From: Gammaproteobacteria bacterium
GTDB taxonomy: Bacteria > Pseudomonadota > Gammaproteobacteria > JAJDOJ01
Length of the DNA stretch: 11,496 nt
Direction: 5' to 3'
NCBI GenBank assembly: GCA_027030565.1
Contig: JALVEU010000159.1
Span: 1-11,496 of the forward strand
The notes beneath the pieces were generated by a model, which was given only the letters and a program-made list of their open reading frames with translations, searched no databases and was not told the DNA's origin. A program made the translations under genes and the position numbers. This document shows positions 1-7,740 of this stretch, piece by piece (position 1 is the stretch's first letter; the number at the start of each line of letters is the position of its first letter).

Positions 1-1
1 T

Positions 2-79
2 CGCTATAATGCCCTGGAAACCCTTCGGGACTGGGTTGCGGAGCTGGATCTGGAGGCCGAGGGATCCGCGGAAACGTGA
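2..79 (+). CDS. surE: SurE 5'/3'-nucleotidase, C-terminal end (partial)
   Basis: Only the last 25 codons are present, reading RYNALETLRDWVAEL and then an acidic tail to TGA at 77-79. The start lies outside the window. SurE is a metal-dependent survival nucleotidase that releases phosphate from nucleoside monophosphates. In gammaproteobacteria it lies directly upstream of pcm, nlpD and rpoS, exactly as here. The visible peptide resembles the amphipathic C-terminal helix that ends SurE proteins, but it is too short to carry a catalytic motif. The call therefore rests mainly on gene order. The following 137 bases up to pcm show no convincing gene or promoter. Confidence 0.6.
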   Translation, partial: RYNALETLRDWVAELDLEAEGSAET

Positions 80-203
80 GGGAAGGGCGCGCGTCGCCCC
101 CGCCCGGTTGCCCGCAGCCGAGACTTGCAGAGACGGAACACACGCATTGAGCAAAGGTCGCGTCGAAGGCAGCAGACTGGCCGGAACTGGCAACCCACCG
201 GTG

Positions 204-209
204 AGGAGG
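204..209 (+). promoter_or_regulatory. Ribosome binding site fixing the TTG start of pcm
   Basis: AGGAGG lies 7 bases before TTG at 217. An in-frame stop (TGA at 202-204) immediately upstream rules out any earlier start. The next in-frame ATG, at 250, has no comparable site, so TTG is the best start. Confidence 0.65.
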
Positions 210-216
210 GCGGAGC

Positions 217-891
217 TTGCTCGGTGAGCGCCTGATTCGCGGCATCGGGATGACCTCGCAGGCTGCGCGCGATCGTATGGTGCGTCAGCTGCGCGAGCTC
301 GGCATCGGCGACCAACGCGTGTTGGAGGTGATGGGTCGCACGCCCCGGCACCTGTTCGTGGACGAGGCGCTGGCGAGCCGCGCCTATGCCAACACCTCGC
401 TACCCATCGGGCAGGGCCAGACCATCTCCCAACCCTTTACGGTGGCCCGCATGACCGAGGCCCTGCTGGAGGGTGGAGTGCCCGAACGCGTGCTCGAGGT
501 GGGCACCGGTTCGGGCTACCAGACCGCCGTGCTGGCGCAGTTGGTGCCGCGCGTGTACACGGTGGAACGGATCCGCAGCCTGTCCATGCGCGCGCGCAAC
601 GTGGTGCGCGGCCTCGGCTTGCACAACGTGCGCTATCATCTCTCGGACGGCTCTTGGGGATGGATGCAGTACGCGCCCTATGACGCGATCCTGGTGACGG
701 CGGCGGCCGAACGGGTGCCCCACCCGTTGCTGGAACAGCTCGCCCCTGGGGCGAGCCTGATCATTCCGGTGGGACGGCAGGGTCAGGCCCAACGGCTGCA
801 ATGCATCCGCCGACTGGGTTCGGGATTCACCGCCACGACCCTCCACACGGTGCATTTCGTACCACTGGTCTCCGACGGCGGTGCGGCGTGA
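217..891 (+). CDS. pcm: Protein-L-isoaspartate O-methyltransferase
   Basis: The enzyme methylates L-isoaspartyl residues in damaged proteins with S-adenosylmethionine, starting their repair to aspartate; it acts in the cytosol. The 224-residue product shows the PCMT signature GQGQTISQP at residues 65-73, the SAM-binding motif EVGTGSGYQTA from residue 94, VERI at 116-119, the VTAAA strand near 150 and the C-terminal FVPLVS. Length is close to the usual 205-225. The start is TTG with a good AGGAGG; ATG at 250 would shorten it by 11 residues without touching the fold. The usual GDGW motif after the SAM site reads SDGSWGW, a mild variation. The stop overlaps the GTG of the next gene (GTGA, 888-891), which suggests translational coupling. 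Confidence 0.95.
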   Translation: MLGERLIRGIGMTSQAARDRMVRQLRELGIGDQRVLEVMGRTPRHLFVDEALASRAYANTSLPIGQGQTISQPFTVARMTEALLEGGVPERVLEVGTGSGYQTAVLAQLVPRVYTVERIRSLSMRARNVVRGLGLHNVRYHLSDGSWGWMQYAPYDAILVTAAAERVPHPLLEQLAPGASLIIPVGRQGQAQRLQCIRRLGSGFTATTLHTVHFVPLVSDGGAA

Positions 892-1499
892 GCACGCTGT
901 CCGGCGGCGGAAGGCTGCGGCTGTTCGGGCCCCTCTACGATCGGGTGATGCACTGGGCCGGGCACCCGCGCGCCGAGGCCTATCTGGCGGCGCTGAGCTT
1001 TGCCGAGTCCTCGTTCTTCCCGGTGCCCCCGGACGTCATGCTTGCCCCCATGGTCGTGCGGCGCCCGCAACGTGCGTTCCGCCTGGCCACCATCACCACG
1101 GTGGCCTCGGTGCTGGGGGGGTTGTTCGGCTACGCCGTCGGCTACTTCGCCTTGACAGTGGTCGAACCCTGGCTACAGGCCTCGGGCTACTGGGAGGGCT
1201 ATCAGACCGCCCGGCAGTGGTTCGAGCAATGGGGGCTGTGGGTGGTGTTCGCGGCGGGATTCTCACCGATTCCCTACAAGCTGTTCACCATCACGGCCGG
1301 GGCCCTGACGCTCAACGTGCTGGGATTCGCGGTGGTGTCGTTCGTCGGCAGGGGCATGCGGTTCTTCCTCGTGGCCTGGCTTCTGTCCTGGGTGGGTCCC
1401 AGAATGGAGGCCACGATTCGGCGGTACATCGAGTGGCTCGGATGGGCGACAGTGGCAGTGGTGGCCGCGGCCATCGGCTGGTATCAGTACGCGCGCTGA
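888..1499 (+). CDS. YqaA/DedA-family inner-membrane protein
   Basis: This is an integral membrane protein of the SNARE-associated/DedA superfamily, YqaA type, about 203 residues. Members are linked to membrane homeostasis and lipid or proton-coupled transport, but the exact role of this branch is not settled. Hallmarks are AESSFFPVPPDVML at residues 39-52 and the re-entrant motif AGFSPIPYKLFTITAG at 123-138, followed by GRGMRFF at 154-160. Hydrophobic segments lie near 66-90, 117-150 and 158-170, with a last helix near 183-198. The GTG start at 888 overlaps the pcm stop. The frame stays open upstream to 801, but that would lie inside pcm and add non-family sequence. In many gammaproteobacteria this family sits between pcm and nlpD. 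Confidence 0.85.
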   Translation: MSTLSGGGRLRLFGPLYDRVMHWAGHPRAEAYLAALSFAESSFFPVPPDVMLAPMVVRRPQRAFRLATITTVASVLGGLFGYAVGYFALTVVEPWLQASGYWEGYQTARQWFEQWGLWVVFAAGFSPIPYKLFTITAGALTLNVLGFAVVSFVGRGMRFFLVAWLLSWVGPRMEATIRRYIEWLGWATVAVVAAAIGWYQYAR

Positions 1500-2275
1500 C
1501 GCTCGTGCTGACGGCGGTGTGGCTGACCGCGCTGGTCGGTTGCTCGAGCCAGCCCCGCTATCAACGCCACACGGGCCCTCCGCCCGCCTCCTACACGGTG
1601 CGCAAGGGGGACACCCTCTATGGCATCTCGTTCCGGTACAACCTGGATTATCGCTCCGTCGCGCGCTGGAACGGGATCCGCCCGCCATATCGCATCTATC
1701 CGGGGCAACGGATCCGGCTGTATCCCCCCAAAACGGTGAAGAATCCGGCGCGGCACAGGGTGGCGTCGACCCAGTCCACCTCCCGCACCAAGCCCCGAGC
1801 CACGTCCGCGCGGACCACCCGACACAGCTCCAGCCCGCCCAGGGCGCACAGCGGTTCTCGAAGGACGAGGGCCCCGGGTGGAGACACCCGCACTGCATCC
1901 TCAACTTTGCGCTGGCAGTGGCCCACCCGGGGTACACTGCTGCGCCGTTTCGCCGCCGACGGGCCGGGGCGCAAGGGCATCGACATCGCGGGCCGGACCG
2001 GGCAGCCGGTACGGGCCGCAGCCGACGGTGTGGTGGTCTATGCAGGCAGTGGACTTCGCGGATACGGCGAGCTTATCATCATCAAGCATAACAACACCTA
2101 CCTCAGCGCTTACGCACACAACCGTAGGTTGTTGGTCAAAGAAGGTGAGCGTGTGCGCAGAGGGCAGAAGATCGCGGAGCTCGGCAGTTCCGGCACCGAC
2201 CGTCCCAAACTGCATTTCGAAATCCGCCGCCATGGCAAGCCGGTGGATCCGCTCCGATATCTGCCCCACAGATGA
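1442..2275 (+). CDS. nlpD: NlpD-type lipoprotein, amidase activator (LysM + degenerate M23)
   Basis: In E. coli, NlpD activates the septal amidase AmiC during cell separation. This 277-residue version has a lipobox LVGC (C34) after a hydrophobic stretch, a LysM domain (YTVRKGDTLYGISFRYN, about 51-95), a long Ser/Thr/Arg/Pro-rich linker (about 98-155) and a LytM/M23 domain (about 157-275, with GIDIAG, YAGSGLRGYG, LSAYAHN and LHFEIR). Two metal ligands are lost: the first His is R177 in RKGID, and the first His of HxH is K256 in KLHFE. D181 and H258 remain. As in E. coli NlpD, it should be a non-catalytic activator. ATG 1442 gives a signal peptide with basic residues, at the cost of a 58-base overlap with the upstream gene. 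GTG 1505 is the alternative but leaves only 12 residues before the lipobox Cys. The rpoS promoter often lies within nlpD. Confidence 0.92.
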   Translation: MGDSGSGGRGHRLVSVRALTLVLTAVWLTALVGCSSQPRYQRHTGPPPASYTVRKGDTLYGISFRYNLDYRSVARWNGIRPPYRIYPGQRIRLYPPKTVKNPARHRVASTQSTSRTKPRATSARTTRHSSSPPRAHSGSRRTRAPGGDTRTASSTLRWQWPTRGTLLRRFAADGPGRKGIDIAGRTGQPVRAAADGVVVYAGSGLRGYGELIIIKHNNTYLSAYAHNRRLLVKEGERVRRGQKIAELGSSGTDRPKLHFEIRRHGKPVDPLRYLPHR

Positions 2276-2343
2276 GGCGTAGGCCTGGCTCGCGGGCCGC
2301 GGCTCCAGTACACCCGGGGTTGCGCGTGAGGGTGTCTGCCACC

Positions 2344-3339
2344 ATGGACAAAGATTGGAAAGACGAATCGGACCCTGAGGTCGAGCCGCTGATCGATGCA
2401 TCCGACGGCACCCCGACCGAAGCGATCGGCTCGGAAGTCCAATCCGCACTGGAGGATGACGTGCCGCGCAGATCCGCGCCTCGGGACGAGGACAGTCGTT
2501 TCCGACGAGAGCTTGACGCCACCCGCCTCTATCTTGCCGAGATCGAATTCTCTCCCCTGCTGACCCCCGAAGAAGAGCGCCACTATGGACGCCTCGCCCG
2601 TCAGGGAGTGGAGGCCGGTCGGCGCAAGATGATCGAGTGCAACCTGCGCCTGGTGGTCAAGATCGCACGCCGGTACATGAATCGCGGCCTGGCCCTGGCG
2701 GATCTCATCGAGGAGGGCAACCTGGGCCTCATCCGGGCCGTGGAAAAATTCGATCCGGAGAAGGGTTTCCGGTTTTCCACCTACGCGACCTGGTGGATCC
2801 GTCAGACCATCGAGCGCGCCATCATGAACCAGACGCGCACCATCCGGCTGCCCATCCATGTGCTCAAGGAGCTCAATGCGTACATGCGTGCGGCCCGTCG
2901 TCTGGCCCAGGAGCTGGAGCATGAACCCACCACCGGCGAGATTGCACGGGCCATGGACCGTCCCGCCGGCGAGGTGGAGCAGTTGCTGAACCTCTCGGAG
3001 CGGGTCACGTCCATGGACCAGCCCTTGACTCGGGACACGGAGCGCCCGCTGCTGGACCTGATTCCCGACGAGGAGAACCCGCAGCCTCTGGACCTGGCTC
3101 AGGATCAGGATCTCACCCAGCACATCGACAGCCTGCTGGACCAGCTGGAGGAGAAGCAGCGCGCAGTGCTGGTGCGCCGTTTTGGGCTTCAGGGTCACGA
3201 GCGTGCCACCCTCGAAGAAGTCGGCCGAGAGCTGGGTGTGACCCGAGAGCGGGTACGCCAGATCCAGATCGAGGCGCTGCGGCGTCTGCGCCGCATGCTC
3301 GAGGCACGGGGCCACACCGGGGACGTCCTGCTCGGCTGA
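2344..3339 (+). CDS. rpoS: RNA polymerase sigma factor RpoS (sigma-38)
   Basis: This is the group 2 sigma factor for the stationary-phase and general stress response. From ATG 2344 the product is 331 residues, about the length of E. coli RpoS (330). An acidic, poorly conserved N-terminus of about 55 residues is followed by region 1.2 (DATRLYLAEIEFSPLLT), region 2 (RLVVKIARRY, GLIRAVEKFDPEKGFRFSTY, WWIRQTIERAI, about 96-165), region 3, and the region 4 helix-turn-helix (EEVGRELGVTRERVRQIQ, about 290-310). Lys175 in HVLKELN corresponds to E. coli K173, the residue needed for RssB-directed ClpXP turnover. A GAGGG lies 11 bases before ATG 2344. The frame is open from ATG 2272, which overlaps the nlpD stop as ATGA, so a 355-residue coupled start cannot be excluded. 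Confidence 0.97.
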   Translation: MDKDWKDESDPEVEPLIDASDGTPTEAIGSEVQSALEDDVPRRSAPRDEDSRFRRELDATRLYLAEIEFSPLLTPEEERHYGRLARQGVEAGRRKMIECNLRLVVKIARRYMNRGLALADLIEEGNLGLIRAVEKFDPEKGFRFSTYATWWIRQTIERAIMNQTRTIRLPIHVLKELNAYMRAARRLAQELEHEPTTGEIARAMDRPAGEVEQLLNLSERVTSMDQPLTRDTERPLLDLIPDEENPQPLDLAQDQDLTQHIDSLLDQLEEKQRAVLVRRFGLQGHERATLEEVGRELGVTRERVRQIQIEALRRLRRMLEARGHTGDVLLG

Positions 3340-3342
3340 GCA

Positions 3343-3356
3343 CCCGGAAGGCCGGG
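3343..3356. terminator. Possible weak hairpin between convergent genes
   Basis: CCCGG (3343-3347) pairs with CCGGG (3352-3356) around a 4-base loop, directly after the rpoS stop and before the stop of the convergent Mth938 gene. No T-run follows on either strand, so it is at best a weak or factor-assisted terminator. Confidence 0.25.
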
Positions 3357-3372
3357 GCGTCTTGTCCGTGGG

Positions 3373-3753
3373 CTATGCCGGAGGCGCGACGATCAGTGCA
3401 CACACCACGCGCCGGCCCTCAGCCATGAGTACGTTGAAGGTGCGGCAGGCCGCCGGCGTATCCATGAACTCGACACCGATCCCGCGACCAGCGAAGTAGC
3501 GCAGCCACTCGGGACGTGGCGGAACACAGCGGGCGCCGGTGCCCACGACCACCACCTCCGGCCCCGCCTCGATGAGCGGCTGAAACGCCGCTTCGCCCAG
3601 GGCCGCCACCTCGCGCACGGGCCAGTCGGCATGCAGCTCGTCTGGACTGAGCCACAGGCTTTGCCGGTAGACGGTATCGTTGACCGTGACGCTCGCCTGA
3701 TCGTAGCCCCGGATACGATAGCGTGCGTCCCCGAACTCCTGCGCGAATTGCAT
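3373..3753 (-). CDS. Mth938-like domain protein (DUF498 family)
   Basis: A small 126-residue cytosolic protein of the Mth938/Xcc1710-like family, whose biochemical role is not established in bacteria. A eukaryotic relative (NDUFAF3) assists respiratory complex I assembly. Family marks are VVVGTGAR near residues 67-74 and the C-terminal block GIGVEFMDTPAACRTFNVLM (91-110) followed by AEGR. The frame is open further upstream, but ATG at 3753 gives the normal family start (MQFAQE...), preceded by a modest GGCAGAG. It faces rpoS and diverges from alaC. A perfect TATAAT lies 33 bases upstream of the ATG, so it probably has its own promoter. Confidence 0.85.
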   Translation of the reverse strand: MQFAQEFGDARYRIRGYDQASVTVNDTVYRQSLWLSPDELHADWPVREVAALGEAAFQPLIEAGPEVVVVGTGARCVPPRPEWLRYFAGRGIGVEFMDTPAACRTFNVLMAEGRRVVCALIVAPPA

Positions 3754-3762
3754 GCTCTGCCT

Positions 3763-3791
3763 TTGGGGTGGCTCGTACCTTCGCGTATTAT
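3763..3791 (+). promoter_or_regulatory. Predicted sigma-70 promoter of alaC-hom-thrC
   Basis: TTGGGG (3763-3768), a 17-base spacer, then TATTAT (3786-3791). The predicted start near 3798 leaves a leader of about 90 bases before alaC. The -10 overlaps that of the divergent gene. The leader contains a small ATGCA/TGCAT stem around 3835-3841, but no leader peptide or attenuator is apparent. Confidence 0.45.
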
Positions 3792-3814
3792 ATGCCGCTT
3801 TCGCCCGCGGTCCC
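3787..3814 (-). promoter_or_regulatory. Predicted promoter of the Mth938-like gene
   Basis: On the minus strand, TATAAT (3792-3787) matches the -10 consensus perfectly. The best -35 candidate is GGGACC (3814-3809) with a 16-base spacer, only 3 of 6 matches. Transcription would start near 3780, giving a leader of about 27 bases. Confidence 0.5.
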
Positions 3815-3887
3815 TGCCCGCCCCATGCAGAGGGAGTGCATCCCGGGGCATGGGCGGCCGCATGGCCGGCCCGGAGAACCCGGGTCA

Positions 3888-5099
3888 GTGGCGAGCGACA
3901 CCAGGATCCGCGCATTGATCGACGATTTCCCACGCATCAAACGGCTGCCCCCCTATGTCTTCAACATCGTCAACGAGTTGAAGGCGGCGGCGCGCGCACG
4001 CGGCGAGGACATCATCGATTTCGGTATGGGCAATCCGGATCAGCCGGCGCCGCAGCACATCGTCGAGAAACTGGTGGAGGCGGCGCGCCGCAAGGACACG
4101 CACCGGTACTCGCTGTCTCGCGGCATCCCGCGGCTGCGCCGCGCCATCTGTGAGTGGTACAAGCGGAAGTTCGATGTGGACCTGGATCCGGAGACCGAGG
4201 CCATCGTCACCATCGGCTCCAAGGAGGGCCTGGCGCATCTGGCCCTGGCCACGCTGGGTCCGGGTGATGCCGTGGTGGTGCCCAACCCTGCCTATCCCAT
4301 CCACCCCTACGGATGCATCATCGCCGGCGCCGAGGTCATCTATCTGCCCATGCGCCCCGAGGTGGACTTCTTCGAGGAGCTGCACAAGGCACTCAAGGAT
4401 GCTTGGCCCAAGCCCAAGATGCTGGTGCTGAATTTCCCCGGCAACCCCACGACGCAATGCGTGGAGCTCGACTTCTTCAAGCGCGTGGTGGAGGTCGCCC
4501 GCGAGCACCAGATCTGGGTCGTGCACGACATCGCCTACGCGGAACTGGTGTTCGACGGTTATCGGGCGCCGTCCATCCTGCAGGCGCCTGGGGCACGCGA
4601 GGTGGCCGTCGAGTTCTATTCGCTGTCCAAGACCTACAACATGCCCGGCTGGCGCGTGGGGTTCATGGTCGGTAACCGCACCCTGGTCGCCGCGCTGGCC
4701 CGGATCAAGTCCTACCTGGACTATGGGATGTTCACGCCCATCCAGGTGGCGGCCATCTGGGCCCTGGAGGGACCGCAGGACTGCGTGGACCGCATCCGCG
4801 AGACCTATCGCAGTCGCCGGGACGTGCTCTGCGACGGGCTCAACGGCCTGGGCTGGCCGGTGGACAAGCCACGCGCCACGATGTTCGTGTGGGCGCCCAT
4901 TCCGGAGCCCTACCGGGCGATGGGCTCCCTGGAGTTTTCGAAGAAGCTCCTGGCCGAGGCCAAGGTGGCGGTATCCCCGGGCGTGGGCTTCGGCCAGTAT
5001 GGCGACGATCACGTGCGCTTCAGCCTGATCGAGAACGAGCACCGCACGCGTCAGGCCCTGCGTGGCATCCGACGCATGTTCCGTCAAGACCTTTCCTGA
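3888..5099 (+). CDS. alaC: AlaC-type alanine (glutamate-pyruvate) aminotransferase
   Basis: A PLP-dependent class I/II aminotransferase that interconverts pyruvate plus glutamate with alanine plus 2-oxoglutarate; cytosolic. The 403-residue sequence follows E. coli AlaC closely throughout: RIKRLPPYVFNI (16-27), DIIDFGMGNPD (41-51), VTIGSKEGLAHL (107-118), the substrate/PLP loop FPGNPTTQCVEL (183-194), D214 and Y217 in VVHDIAYAEL, the Schiff-base lysine K248 in SLSKTYNMPGWR, and a C-terminal Arg in DHVRFSLIEN. GTG 3888 is chosen because it is the closest start to the conserved RIKRLPPYVF block; GGAG lies 12 bases upstream, a slightly long spacing. The frame is open back to 3723, but that stretch is not family sequence. 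It leads the operon with hom and thrC, with a 16-base gap to hom. Confidence 0.93.
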   Translation: MASDTRIRALIDDFPRIKRLPPYVFNIVNELKAAARARGEDIIDFGMGNPDQPAPQHIVEKLVEAARRKDTHRYSLSRGIPRLRRAICEWYKRKFDVDLDPETEAIVTIGSKEGLAHLALATLGPGDAVVVPNPAYPIHPYGCIIAGAEVIYLPMRPEVDFFEELHKALKDAWPKPKMLVLNFPGNPTTQCVELDFFKRVVEVAREHQIWVVHDIAYAELVFDGYRAPSILQAPGAREVAVEFYSLSKTYNMPGWRVGFMVGNRTLVAALARIKSYLDYGMFTPIQVAAIWALEGPQDCVDRIRETYRSRRDVLCDGLNGLGWPVDKPRATMFVWAPIPEPYRAMGSLEFSKKLLAEAKVAVSPGVGFGQYGDDHVRFSLIENEHRTRQALRGIRRMFRQDLS

Positions 5100-5115
5100 A
5101 CCTGCCGGAGGACCT

Positions 5116-6426
5116 ATGGAGCCGGTCAAAGTGGGACTGCTGGGCCTCGGAACCGTGGGTTGCGGCACCGTCGACGTGCTGCGCCGCAACGCCCGGGAGA
5201 TCGCGCGCCGTGCAGGGCGTGGCATCGAGGTGGTGGCGGCGGCGGCACGCGACCCGGGCCGGCCTCGGCCTTGCGACACCCGGGGAATCCGGCTCACCGA
5301 CGACGCCCGGGTCGTGGTCGAGGATCCCGAGGTGGAGATCGTCGTGGAGCTCATCGGCGGGGACACCTTGACCCGGGAGCTGGTGCTGCGCGCCATCGAG
5401 CTCGGCAAGCACGTGGTCACGGCCAACAAGGCCCTGATCGCCCTGCACGGCAACGAGATCTTCGCGCAGGCCCAGGAGCGGGGTGTGATGGTGGCGTTCG
5501 AGGCCGCCGTGGCCGGCGGCATCCCCATCATCAAGGCCATCCGCGAGGGCCTGGCGGGCAACACGATTCTGTGGCTGGCCGGGATCATCAACGGCACGGG
5601 CAATTTCATTCTCACCGAGATGCGGGACAAGGGCCGCAGCTTCGAGGACGTGCTCGCCGAGGCCCAGCGACTGGGCTATGCCGAGGCCGACCCCACCTTC
5701 GACGTGGAGGGCATCGACGCCGCCCACAAGCTCACCATCCTGGCGTCGATCGCTTTCGGCATCCCGCTGCAGTTCAAGAAGGTCTATACGGAGGGGATCT
5801 CGGGCATCACCCAGGAGGACGTGGCCTACGCCGGCGAGCTGGGTTATCGCATCAAGCACCTGGGCATCGCCCGGCGCAGCAACGGGGCGGTGGAACTGCG
5901 CGTGCACCCGACACTGATCCCGCAACGGCGCCTGATCGCCAACGTGGATGGCGTGATGAATGCGGTCCTGGTCACCGGGGACGCCGTGGGCCCGACCCTC
6001 TACTATGGAGCTGGTGCCGGGGCCGACCCCACGGCCTCGGCCGTGGTGGCGGACCTGGTGGACGTGGTGCGTGTGATGACCACCGATCCCGGGAACCGCG
6101 TTCCCCATCTGGCCTTCCAGCCCGATGCGATCACCGATCTACCCATTCGCAGCATGGACGACGTGGAGACGGCATACTACCTGCGTCTAAGGGCCATCGA
6201 CCGGCCTGGCGTGCTGGCGGACGTGACCCGCATTCTCGGGGATCTGGAGGTGAGTATCGAGGCCATCCTACAGAAGGAACCCGAGCCCGGGGCCCGGGAC
6301 GTGCCCATTGTGCTGCTCACCCACCGAACCATCGAGCGACGCATGAACACGGCGATCCGCGAGATCGAGGCCCTGCCCACCATTACGGCACCCGTGCGCC
6401 GGATCCGGGTCGAGAGCCTGCAGTGA
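5116..6426 (+). CDS. hom: Homoserine dehydrogenase
   Basis: It reduces aspartate semialdehyde to homoserine with NAD(P)H, at the branch to threonine, methionine and isoleucine. The 436 residues match the usual monofunctional enzyme: Rossmann motif GLLGLGTVGCG (7-17), ELIGGDT, HVVTANKAL with K105, GIINGTGNF (156-164), and the catalytic block AEADPTFDVEGIDAAHK containing E190, D201 and K205. A C-terminal ACT domain begins near residue 354 (YYLRLRAIDRPGVLADVT), which in this family mediates feedback inhibition by threonine. There is no fused aspartokinase domain. ATG 5116 has a strong GGAGG 4 bases upstream. It lies 16 bases after alaC and 95 before thrC. Confidence 0.97.
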   Translation: MEPVKVGLLGLGTVGCGTVDVLRRNAREIARRAGRGIEVVAAAARDPGRPRPCDTRGIRLTDDARVVVEDPEVEIVVELIGGDTLTRELVLRAIELGKHVVTANKALIALHGNEIFAQAQERGVMVAFEAAVAGGIPIIKAIREGLAGNTILWLAGIINGTGNFILTEMRDKGRSFEDVLAEAQRLGYAEADPTFDVEGIDAAHKLTILASIAFGIPLQFKKVYTEGISGITQEDVAYAGELGYRIKHLGIARRSNGAVELRVHPTLIPQRRLIANVDGVMNAVLVTGDAVGPTLYYGAGAGADPTASAVVADLVDVVRVMTTDPGNRVPHLAFQPDAITDLPIRSMDDVETAYYLRLRAIDRPGVLADVTRILGDLEVSIEAILQKEPEPGARDVPIVLLTHRTIERRMNTAIREIEALPTITAPVRRIRVESLQ

Positions 6427-6446
6427 ACCGGCCCGGAGACGCGCCA

Positions 6447-6473
6447 GCCGGGAATCCCGCCAGGGGTCCCGGC
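6447..6473 (+). other. Intercistronic hairpin between hom and thrC
   Basis: GCCGGGA (6447-6453) pairs perfectly with TCCCGGC (6467-6473) across a 13-base loop in the 95-base gap. No T-run follows, so it looks more like an mRNA stability or partial-termination element than a full terminator. In GC-rich DNA a chance stem of this size is possible. Confidence 0.3.
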
Positions 6474-6521
6474 CTGTCCACCCGCCGCGCACGCCGGTGT
6501 TCCGAATAAAGGAGTTGTCCC

Positions 6522-7601
6522 ATGCCCTTCCGCGCCCGCTACACCGGTCTCATCGAAAAGTACCGCGACCGCCTCCCCGTACACGACGACACCCGCATCA
6601 TCAGTCTCGGGGAGGGCAACACCCCGCTCATCCGGCTCAACAACATCCCCCGGGAGCTGGGGCGGGAGGTGGACATCTACGTCAAGTACGAGGGTCTCAA
6701 TCCCACCGGCTCGTTCAAGGATCGGGGGATGACCATGGCCGTCACCAAGGCCGTGGAGGAGGGGAGCCGGGCGATCATCTGCGCCTCCACCGGCAACACC
6801 TCGGCCTCCGCGGCGGCCTATGCGGCGCGTGCGGGAATCACGGCCTTCGTGCTGATCCCCGACGGCAAGATCGCGCTGGGCAAGCTGGCCCAGGCCATGA
6901 TGCACGGCTCCGTGGTGGTGCAGATCCGCGGCAACTTCGACGATGGCATGCGACTGGTCAAGGAGGTGGCCGATCATGCCCCCGTGACCATCGTCAACTC
7001 CATCAATCCCTACCGCCTCCAGGGCCAGAAGACCGCGGCCTTCGAGATCGTCGAGGAGTTGGAGTTTGCGCCCGACTACCACTGCATCCCGGTGGGCAAC
7101 GCCGGCAACATCACGGCGCACTGGATGGGTTATTCGGAGTACTTCGAGCACGGGCTGGTCAACAGCCGACCGGTCATGGTGGGCTATCAGGCCCGCGGTG
7201 CCAACCCATTCGTTCGCGGGGAGATGGTGGATGCGCCAGAGACGGTGGCCACCGCGATCCGCATCGGTCACCCGCAGAGCTGGGAAAAGGCCTGGAACGT
7301 ACAGAAGGAATCGGGTGGATGGTTCGACGACTGCAGTGATGAGGAAATCCTCGCGGCCCAGAAGCTGCTTGCCGAGAAGGAAGGGGTGTTCTGTGAGCCC
7401 GCTTCGGCCACCTCGCTGGCCGGTGCACTGCGCGACGTGCGCAGTGGTCGGATCCCGGAGGGCAGCAAGCTCGTCTGCACGCTCACCGGTCATGGACTCA
7501 AGGATCCGGATACCGCGATCCGGCAGAGTCAGGGGGCGCTGCTCACCGTGGAGGCGACCCTGGAGGAGGTCAGGAGGGCCATCCTCGACAATCTGGCATG
7601 A
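6522..7601 (+). CDS. thrC: Threonine synthase (short type)
   Basis: A PLP enzyme that converts O-phosphohomoserine to threonine, the final step after homoserine kinase; no thrB-like gene is in this window. At 359 residues it belongs to the short class, unlike the roughly 430-470 residue type of E. coli and Pseudomonas. Visible motifs: SLGEGNTPLIRL (28-39), NPTGSFKDRGM with the PLP lysine K66, CASTGNTSASAAAYAARAG (88-105), and the PLP-phosphate loop PVGNAGNITAHW (190-201). The C-terminal CTLTGHGLKDP is also typical. ATG 6522 has AAAGGAG 7-8 bases upstream. It is the third gene of the alaC-hom-thrC run. Confidence 0.96.
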   Translation: MPFRARYTGLIEKYRDRLPVHDDTRIISLGEGNTPLIRLNNIPRELGREVDIYVKYEGLNPTGSFKDRGMTMAVTKAVEEGSRAIICASTGNTSASAAAYAARAGITAFVLIPDGKIALGKLAQAMMHGSVVVQIRGNFDDGMRLVKEVADHAPVTIVNSINPYRLQGQKTAAFEIVEELEFAPDYHCIPVGNAGNITAHWMGYSEYFEHGLVNSRPVMVGYQARGANPFVRGEMVDAPETVATAIRIGHPQSWEKAWNVQKESGGWFDDCSDEEILAAQKLLAEKEGVFCEPASATSLAGALRDVRSGRIPEGSKLVCTLTGHGLKDPDTAIRQSQGALLTVEATLEEVRRAILDNLA

Positions 7602-7740
7602 GTGGGATTGAGGGCGGTCGTTCGATTCCCCTACCCACGTACATGGCGGATCCCGGCCGGTGCATCCGCAGATGGCGTATACGCGTATGGGTCCCCGGGG
7701 ACGCCCGGATCGGGGCGCAATGAACGGGGAGGAGAAACCC

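Noticed and set aside
80..216. Gap between surE and pcm searched for a promoter or small gene
   Set aside because: No credible -35/-10 pair or coding signal; only the pcm ribosome site stands out.
881..1441. Upstream extension of the nlpD frame to 881
   Set aside because: The extra peptide is the YqaA-type gene read out of frame; the lipobox and signal peptide place the start near 1442-1505.
3885..5630. Long minus-strand open frame of 581 codons opposite alaC and hom
   Set aside because: It is antisense to two unmistakable genes, spans both, and its His/Arg/Gly-rich composition is the usual shadow of GC-rich coding DNA.
7675..7684. Palindrome GCGTATACGC upstream of the DUF302 gene
   Set aside because: It is perfect but only 10 bases; no -35 or neighbouring regulator supports an operator.
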